Source: Deltaproteobacteria bacterium (GTDB lineage: Bacteria; Desulfobacterota; Desulfobulbia; Desulfobulbales; Desulfobulbaceae). From it: a stretch of 11,184 nt of DNA. Location: NCBI GenBank assembly GCA_013151365.1, contig JAADIK010000119.1:1-11184 (forward strand), given 5' to 3'. The notes below the pieces were generated by a model. The model saw nothing but the letters and a program-made list of their open reading frames with translations. It was not told the origin of the DNA and searched no databases. Numbering within the stretch: the stretch's first letter is position 1; every line of letters begins with the position of its first letter. This document shows positions 7,328-11,184 of the stretch, one piece after another. The position numbers and the translations under genes were made by a program.

Positions 7328-9052
7328 TTATCTGTTGCGTGGAAGTGCCTGTGCCAGAGTTGTGCGCAGTTCATCCATCTGATAAGGTTTTGGGATAACA
7401 GCGCTGAATCCGTAGTCGGTAAAATTGGCCATTATCGGGTCGTTGGCATAGCCGCTGGAAGCAACACCTGTAACCTGTGGGTCGATTTCAAGAAGCCGGG
7501 CCATGGTTTCTTTGCCCCCCATTCCACCGGGAATGGTCAGGTCCATCAGGACGGCGTCAAAAGGCCTGCCATTGCTCAGGGCTTCCCGGTACAGCGTAAT
7601 GGCCTCTTCTCCATGTTCCGCCGAACTGCTCGTGTAGCCGAGAAAATCAAGCATTTCGCCGGCCACGTCACGCACGATTTTCTCATCATCCATAATGAGA
7701 ATATGCCCGCCGGTTGTCGATTCCTCCTGTTGCAGTTCTCCTGCTTTCTCGAATCGCGGCCGGGCGGCAGGGAGATAGAGCGAAAAGGTAGCTCCCTTGC
7801 CCGGAACGGAGTCGACCGTTATCAGGCCGTCATGCTTTTTCATTATAGCATAGGCAACGGCAAGGCCAAGACCGCTGCCGCTCTCCTTGCGGGAAAAATA
7901 GGGGTCAAAGATTTTATCCTGATCCTGCCGTGAAATACCGTGGCCTTCGTCGGACACGGTCAGCAGCAGATAACGGCCTGCCGGCAAACCGGTGTGATTG
8001 TCGCTGTCAAGGGTGATGTTTTTCCCCGCTACAGTCAAACTGCCGCCATCGGGCATGGCCTGTCCGGCATTGATGACCAGGTTTTGTACTACCTGGCTGA
8101 GCTGATCTTCATCGACTTCCGCCGTCCAGAGATCCGGGGCAAATTGGTATTTTTGTTTAACGTTTGAGCCCCGGAGAGAAAAATCGACGGAGTCTCGGAC
8201 CAAGTCGGCTATCCCGGAGAGTTTCTTGACCGGAGCTCCTCCCTTGGCAAAGGTCAGCAATTGCTGGGTGAGTCCCTTGGCCCGCAGGGTTGCCTTTTCT
8301 ACCTTTTTCAATCGGCCGCCCAGGGGAGTATTTTCGGCAACCGTTGCCTTGGCCAGGGAAATATTTCCCAGAATTGCGGTCAGTAAATTATTGAAATCAT
8401 GGGCCAGACCACCGGCAAACACGCCGATGGACTCCAGTTTCTGCGTCTTCAGCAGTTCCTCTTCCATCTTTCGTTTTTCCGTGACATCCCTGAATATACA
8501 TTGGGAATAAAGAGGCTTGCCATCCTTGAAGATGGCGACGGCACTGCCTTCTATCTCTACTCTTTGGCCATCCTTGGCAATAAAGGTGGTGTCAATCTGG
8601 TGGACCCTGTCCTCGGAGAGGACCTGTTGAAAGGTTTTTTCGCAGTGTCCCTGGCAATCAGGCGCGATCAAGTCAAAGATGGTCAGCCGGTTAACTTCAT
8701 CCCTGTTGTAGCCAAAGGCTTTCAGCCAAGCCGGATTAACATGCAGGAAATGGCCGTCCGTGGCGACTATCTGCATAATGTCGGTACTGTTTTCAAAAAG
8801 CGTACGAAAACGCTGCTCGCTTTCGCGCAGGGCAAGATCGTTTTTGACCCGCTCCGATATGTCGCGGAAAATACCGGTCATCGCCACTGCCTTGCCGTTT
8901 TCAAAGGTAGTCTGGCAGCGTCCTTCAACCGTGATCCGGCGACCGTCTTTAGCGAGGAATATGGTTTCGTTGCGGTCAATCCGTTCGCCGCCGAGGAGGG
9001 CGTTGAAGATGCAGTGACATTTTTCCCGGCAGCTTTCATCTATAATATCCAT
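7328..9052 (-). CDS. PAS-containing hybrid histidine kinase with C-terminal receiver domain
   Basis: 574 aa from the first ATG (9052), but this start cuts a PAS domain in half; the same frame continues to 9265 (see separate entry). Order, numbered from that ATG: end of PAS 1 (1-70, closing IFRDISERVK), complete PAS 2 (about 79-195, closing CIFRDVTEKRK), HisKA with phospho-acceptor His218 (GGLAHDFNN), HATPase_c with N-box Asn328, DEGHGI at 368-373 and SGSGLGLA at 391-398, then a receiver with Asp455/456, phosphorylated Asp504 (LMDLT), Ser533 and Lys555 (PKPY). All catalytic residues look intact. The LAHDFNN H-box is NtrB-like. No membrane segment is seen, so it should be cytoplasmic. No separate response regulator or output gene is next to it, so its target is unknown. 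The ATP-grasp gene follows on the same strand. Confidence 0.88.
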   Translation of the reverse strand: MDIIDESCREKCHCIFNALLGGERIDRNETIFLAKDGRRITVEGRCQTTFENGKAVAMTGIFRDISERVKNDLALRESEQRFRTLFENSTDIMQIVATDGHFLHVNPAWLKAFGYNRDEVNRLTIFDLIAPDCQGHCEKTFQQVLSEDRVHQIDTTFIAKDGQRVEIEGSAVAIFKDGKPLYSQCIFRDVTEKRKMEEELLKTQKLESIGVFAGGLAHDFNNLLTAILGNISLAKATVAENTPLGGRLKKVEKATLRAKGLTQQLLTFAKGGAPVKKLSGIADLVRDSVDFSLRGSNVKQKYQFAPDLWTAEVDEDQLSQVVQNLVINAGQAMPDGGSLTVAGKNITLDSDNHTGLPAGRYLLLTVSDEGHGISRQDQDKIFDPYFSRKESGSGLGLAVAYAIMKKHDGLITVDSVPGKGATFSLYLPAARPRFEKAGELQQEESTTGGHILIMDDEKIVRDVAGEMLDFLGYTSSSAEHGEEAITLYREALSNGRPFDAVLMDLTIPGGMGGKETMARLLEIDPQVTGVASSGYANDPIMANFTDYGFSAVIPKPYQMDELRTTLAQALPRNR

Positions 9053-9265
9053 CAGGTATAACTGCCTGATGTCTTCTTCCGAATAGCCCAGGGCGTTGCG
9101 CCAGGCTTGGTTGACATAGATAAAGTTCCCCTCCGGGGTAACACGGTGAATAAGGTCGGTGCAGTTGTCAAGCAGGCTGGAGTAGAGTTCTACCTGCTCC
9201 TGGAGCGTAGCGGTTTTATAAGTGATGGGGGAGATGGTAGGTAATCGCTTTTTCAGGTCAGCGCC
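9053..9265 (-). other. In-frame 5' extension of the kinase completing PAS 1, without a standard start codon
   Basis: Reading the kinase frame upstream of ATG 9052 gives 71 further codons up to a TGA at 9268-9266. The part nearest the ATG reads LDNCTDLIHRVTPEGNFIYV then NQAWRNALGYSEEDIRQLYL, the normal first half of a PAS domain and closely parallel to PAS 2 (DIMQIVATDGHFLHVNPAWL). It is therefore real coding sequence or its remnant. No ATG, GTG or TTG occurs in this stretch; only CTG, ATC or ATT could serve. Either translation starts at a rare codon, or the gene lost its 5' end at the repeat that begins at 9251. Confidence 0.7.
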
Positions 9266-9280
9266 TCAAGAGGTTGGAGT
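9242..9280. repeat. Imperfect direct repeat R2, copy at the 5' side of the kinase gene
   Basis: Partner of the copy at 7281-7321. Core at 9251-9280 (TTTCAGGTCAGCGCCTCAAG continuing AGGTTGGAGT). The two copies are in the same orientation, about 1.96 kb apart, and bracket the kinase reading frame. The in-frame stop that ends the 5' extension of the kinase lies inside this copy. Confidence 0.7.
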
Positions 9281-9650
9281 AGGGGAGGGGATAATCTCAC
9301 AATTTGTACCTTGATCCACTCCCTTATGTATCGCCACCGGCGACTGTCTAACCGACGGCTATCATAGTAAGTTTAAATCGCAATTTTAAAAATTTCATCA
9401 ATTTTTTCAGTCGCCCCGGATTGATCAGAACAACGGAAAGACGTAATAACAAGCACAAAACAGCAAGTTATATGTGCGGCGTCTTACAGGTCGGAGGCAA
9501 CAACATAGAGTTCCACTCCCTCTGACTAGTTACGATTCAGTTAATTCGAAAAGTATACAGATATCCAATAGATATTTCACCTACGCTTGAACATCAACTG
9601 ATTTGCAAATGGACGTCCCTTGCCCTCACCGATTCTGTGATTATAGAGAG
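9269..9650. other. Intergenic region with no convincing gene
   Basis: About 380 nt between the kinase 5' end and the GNAT toxin stop, turning clearly AT-rich from about 9360. Contents: a G-rich run (9272-9290), a perfect hairpin TCGCC-ACC-GGCGA (9331-9343), a 13-bp palindrome AATTTTAAAAATT (9382-9394), and ATTTGCAAAT (9601-9610). On the - strand TTAAAA (9389-9384) and TATGAT (9366-9361), 17 bp apart, could be a weak promoter for the kinase. A 39-codon open frame without a clear start (9372-9253, - strand) ends inside repeat R2. Nothing else stands out. Confidence 0.5.
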
Positions 9651-9661
9651 TTACTCTCTAT
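9643..9661. repeat. Perfect 19-bp palindrome across the GNAT toxin stop codon
   Basis: ATAGAGAGT (9643-9651) and ACTCTCTAT (9653-9661) are exact inverted copies around T9652. The toxin stop codon TAA (9653-9651) lies in the centre. As RNA it would form a 7-bp stem with a GTAAC loop, but no U-tract follows, so a classical intrinsic terminator is doubtful. Confidence 0.7.
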
Positions 9662-10190
9662 CTTCAAACAGTTGCCCCACCGTTTTCATTGGTAAAAACA
9701 TTCTGATTTTACCATGTTTTTTGTGAAGATATTGAAATCCATATTTCTGATAGAATTTCTCAACCAACTCGTTGATGCAATCGACCACAACAGCATAAGC
9801 ATGCATTTGTTGATTGACTTGCCACAAAAACTCAAGTGCTTTTATAAGCGTTATTTTGCCCAATTGTTGTCCCTGAACTTTTTTATTTACTGCTAATTGG
9901 GCAATAAGAAATACAGGAACTGGGTAATGGGGCAATGACTTTGATAGATTTTGAGGTAATGTTTCTCTTTGGATCGAACTCGGAACAACAGTATAGAAGG
10001 AGCAGATAGGATATTTTTGATTGGACAGTCGCTCCAAGGCCGGTAAAATCATTGTCTTACTGACACCGACCTTTAGATGCCTTAAAGCATGCCTTTGCAA
10101 AAAGGTGTTTAATTCTACTGAACCACAATCAAAAGTTGTTCTATCGTGAATAGCCTTGTTTAACTCAACAAAGGTTTTACCACATTTCAT
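9651..10190 (-). CDS. GNAT acetyltransferase toxin, TacT-like
   Basis: 179 aa, ATG 10190 overlapping the antitoxin stop by 4 nt (ATGA), as usual in toxin-antitoxin operons. Toxins of this family acetylate the amino group of aminoacyl-tRNAs and stop translation; that role is inferred from the family and the partner gene. The N-terminus FDCGSVELNTFLQRHALRHL (20-39) is the family signature. SKTMIL (44-49) and CSFYTVVPSS (63-72) match core strands. Acetyl-CoA loop: AQLAVNKKVQGQQLGK (97-112). The C-terminal FYQKYGF (146-152) carries the expected catalytic Tyr147. The loop reads QGQQLG where QGxGLG is usual, so Gln109 replaces a Gly and activity could be altered. Base composition is much more AT-rich than the topoisomerase genes, suggesting transfer. 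Confidence 0.88.
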   Translation of the reverse strand: MKCGKTFVELNKAIHDRTTFDCGSVELNTFLQRHALRHLKVGVSKTMILPALERLSNQKYPICSFYTVVPSSIQRETLPQNLSKSLPHYPVPVFLIAQLAVNKKVQGQQLGKITLIKALEFLWQVNQQMHAYAVVVDCINELVEKFYQKYGFQYLHKKHGKIRMFLPMKTVGQLFEDRE

Positions 10191-10456
10191 TTGATTCCCT
10201 GCTTTTTGGTAAAAGCAGCGGCGTCTGCCAATTTTTTATTCGGTTCTTGCAGTTTTTCGCATACTTGGATGAAATTGTCGAAAATATCATTTTCAACCGT
10301 CATGCTTTCATATTGCTGAATGACTTTTGTTGAATTTTCGTCAATCAGCTTGACGATGTACTCAGTTAAGCTCCTCACCCCAAGAAGCGCAGATGCTTTT
10401 TCTGCTTTAGCTTTGATGTCAGGACTTAACCTCATATCTAAACGTGCAGTTGCCAT
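10187..10456 (-). CDS. DUF1778 ribbon-helix-helix antitoxin, TacA-like
   Basis: 89 aa, ATG 10456 with AGGAG (10467-10463) 6 nt upstream. The first 45 residues (ATARLDMRLSPDIKAKAEKA...SLTEYIVKLID) form the ribbon-helix-helix DNA-binding fold. The C-terminal part (NDIFDNFIQVCEKLQEPNKK, then LADAAAF) matches the toxin-wrapping tail of DUF1778 antitoxins, including the P-N-x-x-L pattern. It should neutralise the GNAT toxin encoded immediately downstream and repress its own promoter together with the toxin. It is the first gene of the operon, with a promoter just upstream. Confidence 0.88.
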   Translation of the reverse strand: MATARLDMRLSPDIKAKAEKASALLGVRSLTEYIVKLIDENSTKVIQQYESMTVENDIFDNFIQVCEKLQEPNKKLADAAAFTKKQGIK

Positions 10457-10502
10457 TATTGGCTCCTTTATTTTGTGGGGTTAATTTGTAAGCTCAATTT
10501 TA

Positions 10503-10531
10503 AAAATAGTGCATTACGGCCACCATGTCAA
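10503..10531 (-). promoter_or_regulatory. Sigma70-type promoter of the TacAT-like operon
   Basis: On the - strand a perfect -35 TTGACA (10531-10526) and a -10 TATTTT (10508-10503, 4 of 6) are separated by exactly 17 bp. Transcription would begin near 10496, about 40 nt before the antitoxin ATG. The leader contains an imperfect inverted repeat (AATTG and CAAATT, about 10480-10500) that could be an operator for the RHH antitoxin; this last point is speculative. Confidence 0.6.
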
Positions 10532-10569
10532 TCAAATCCGTAAATTTTCCGTACATGTTTCTTTGTCTT

Positions 10570-10587
10570 TGGGGACACTGTATCCCA
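10570..10587. repeat. REP-like short hairpin, copy 1
   Basis: TGGGGACACTGTATCCCA contains GGGA...TCCC arms and shares 11 of 15 positions (GGGACAC....TCCC) with the hairpin at 11152-11166. GGGGACAC-type repeats of this look accompany REP-associated transposases in many deltaproteobacteria (from general knowledge). It sits in an otherwise gene-free stretch (10532-10665) that also holds GCCGA/TCGGC arms near 10602-10628. Confidence 0.4.
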
Positions 10588-10665
10588 GGTTGAACAGGAG
10601 GGCAGCCGACGGCGGAAGGTAAGCTTCGGCCTTTATGCTCCTCAGGGGTCAGAGCTGCCATATAA

Positions 10666-10818
10666 ATAGCCATAAAATTATATTGCTTTGGTGAAGTGGG
10701 TGAAGGTATCATTACTGTACGTTTCACATATCGTGGAAATTCAATACGTATTATTGGTGCCGGGTACTGGCGGAAAGGGAGGAAGATTTATGTCAACGCA
10801 AATAAGAAAAAAAATTAG
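10666..10818 (+). pseudogene. 3' remnant of a BrnT/DUF497-like toxin gene
   Basis: A frame open from just after TAA 10663-10665 to TAG 10816-10818 reads LYCFGEVGEGIITVRFTYRG followed by NSIRIIGAGYWRKGRKIY. This matches the C-terminal half of BrnT (DUF497) ribonuclease toxins, where a strand of the form FxxIG...ILxVxYTxRG is followed by IRIISAR...Y. The N-terminal half, including the catalytic region and a start codon, is missing; upstream the frame is closed and no other frame supplies it. The remnant overlaps the next gene by 29 nt, the usual arrangement of brnT with its antitoxin gene, which supports the identification. Confidence 0.65.
10777..10782 (+). promoter_or_regulatory. Ribosome binding site deciding the antitoxin start
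   Basis: GGGAGG 7 nt before ATG 10790 is a near-perfect Shine-Dalgarno. It selects this ATG over GTG/TTG codons further upstream in the same frame, where the sequence is the out-of-frame 3' end of the toxin remnant. Confidence 0.75.
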
Positions 10819-11032
10819 ATACACTGATGAGTCACTGGGAGATGTTCGCATTGTCGATGATTTTTTGCCATCTCCGGATGAGCTGGTTTTTAAAGAAGAC
10901 AATGTCAAGGTTACTATCACGCTGAGTAAAGCCAGCATTGATTTTTTCAAAAAAGAGGCCAAAAAACATCATACGCAATACCAAAAAATGATTCGCCGTT
11001 TACTTGATGTCTATGCGGAACACCACACGTGA
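10790..11032 (+). CDS. CopG/BrnA-type ribbon-helix-helix antitoxin
   Basis: 80 aa from ATG 10790. The N-terminal part (IRKKIRYTDESLGDVRIVDD, then FLPSPDELVFKED) is the toxin-binding segment typical of CopG-family antitoxins partnered with BrnT-like toxins. The C-terminal part is a ribbon-helix-helix domain: strand VKVTITLS (39-46), helix A KASIDFFKKEAKKH (47-60), helix B TQYQKMIRRLLDVYAEHH (62-79). It should bind DNA as a dimer and normally repress and neutralise a toxin encoded just upstream. That toxin is truncated here, so the antitoxin appears to be an orphan with an intact frame. The frame could be extended upstream to 10688, but the Shine-Dalgarno and family length argue against it. Confidence 0.8.
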   Translation: MSTQIRKKIRYTDESLGDVRIVDDFLPSPDELVFKEDNVKVTITLSKASIDFFKKEAKKHHTQYQKMIRRLLDVYAEHHT

Positions 11033-11121
11033 TAGTGACCATGGCGGAGATAGCGCGGCACGTTGGAGTTGCTACGTCCAGCATCGCCAAGGCAGTTGCT
11101 CGATTTGAAGAAGATGGATAA
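11032..11121 (+). pseudogene. Helix-turn-helix tail resembling the 3' end of a REP-associated transposase
   Basis: The frame ending in TAA 11119-11121 reads TMAEIARHVGVATSSIAKAV then ARFEEDG. This is a short helix-turn-helix of the type found at the very C-terminus of REP-associated (Y1, RAYT) transposases. Nothing of the catalytic Y1 domain (HUH motif) precedes it; the frame closes at TGA 11005-11007 inside the antitoxin gene. ATG 11041 could give a 26-aa peptide, but a truncated remnant is more likely. The family assignment is tentative. Confidence 0.4.
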
Positions 11122-11150
11122 TGATGACAGATAGATATGGCAAGGCAATC

Positions 11151-11167
11151 TGGGACACAACGTCCCT
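11151..11167. repeat. REP-like short hairpin, copy 2
   Basis: GGGAC (11152-11156) and GTCCC (11162-11166) form a perfect 5-bp stem with an ACAAC loop, 30 nt after the transposase-like tail. It resembles the hairpin at 10570-10587 and would be the 3' REP of the element to which the tail belonged. Confidence 0.45.
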
Positions 11168-11184
11168 CTGTCGCAATACGAACA

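Noticed and set aside
8399..9061. Long + strand open frame (220 codons) opposite the kinase PAS domains
   Set aside because: The kinase strand has clear PAS and histidine-kinase motifs; the opposite reading has no recognisable domain.
9346..9352. GTCTAAC, matching the integron attC R-box pattern RYYYAAC
   Set aside because: No partner GTTRRRY box occurs at a suitable distance on either side, and no cassette-like gene order is present.
10500..10727. - strand open frame of 75 codons upstream of the DUF1778 antitoxin
   Set aside because: It contains the predicted antitoxin promoter and a REP-like hairpin and is opposite the BrnT remnant; no Shine-Dalgarno or recognisable family.
11041..11121. 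Independent small HTH protein starting at ATG 11041
   Set aside because: Only 26 residues, no Shine-Dalgarno, overlapping context of transposon debris; better explained as a transposase tail.

Overview
The window looks like chromosomal DNA of a Gram-negative, GC-rich bacterium, most likely a Desulfobacterota (Desulfobulbales-like) sulfate-reducer relative. This placement is inference. It rests on a GldG/DUF4340 export module next to a topoisomerase IV pair of the type familiar from Bacteroidetes and some deltaproteobacteria, and on NtrB-like PAS kinases and small toxin-antitoxin modules typical of that group. No rRNA, tRNA or CRISPR array was seen.

Layout. (1) 1-1904, + strand: the 3' end of a GldG-type ABC exporter auxiliary protein, then a DUF4340 protein 12 nt downstream. 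(2) 1905-2208: a gap with a strong GC hairpin and a good sigma70-like promoter. (3) 2209-6059, + strand: parE and parC, overlapping by 4 nt (ATGA). The start of parE is placed at GTG 2209, because the longer open frame back to 2017 runs through the hairpin and the promoter. (4) 6073-9265, - strand: a hybrid PAS histidine kinase with a C-terminal receiver, then an ATP-grasp ligase-like gene. The kinase frame continues 213 nt upstream of its first ATG and completes a PAS domain, but has no ATG, GTG or TTG there. Imperfect direct repeats of about 40 bp flank the kinase gene. (5) 9269-9650: AT-rich, with no convincing gene. (6) 9651-10456, - strand: a TacAT-like toxin-antitoxin operon (DUF1778 antitoxin, GNAT toxin) with its own promoter. 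(7) 10570-11184, + strand: remains of a second toxin-antitoxin locus (3' end of a BrnT/DUF497-like toxin plus an intact CopG/RHH antitoxin), then a short helix-turn-helix tail resembling the end of a REP-associated transposase, between two REP-like GGGAC hairpins.

How it fits together. The left half is core genome: an envelope export module and the chromosome-decatenating topoisomerase IV. The right half is accessory: a two-component kinase with a disturbed 5' end, an AT-rich toxin-antitoxin island and transposon debris. The points most worth a second look are the replaced quinolone-contact residues in both topoisomerase IV subunits, the kinase 5' end with its flanking repeats, the orphan antitoxin beside a broken toxin, and the GNAT toxin with a Gln in its acetyl-CoA loop. 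I did not find a clearly new multi-gene system.
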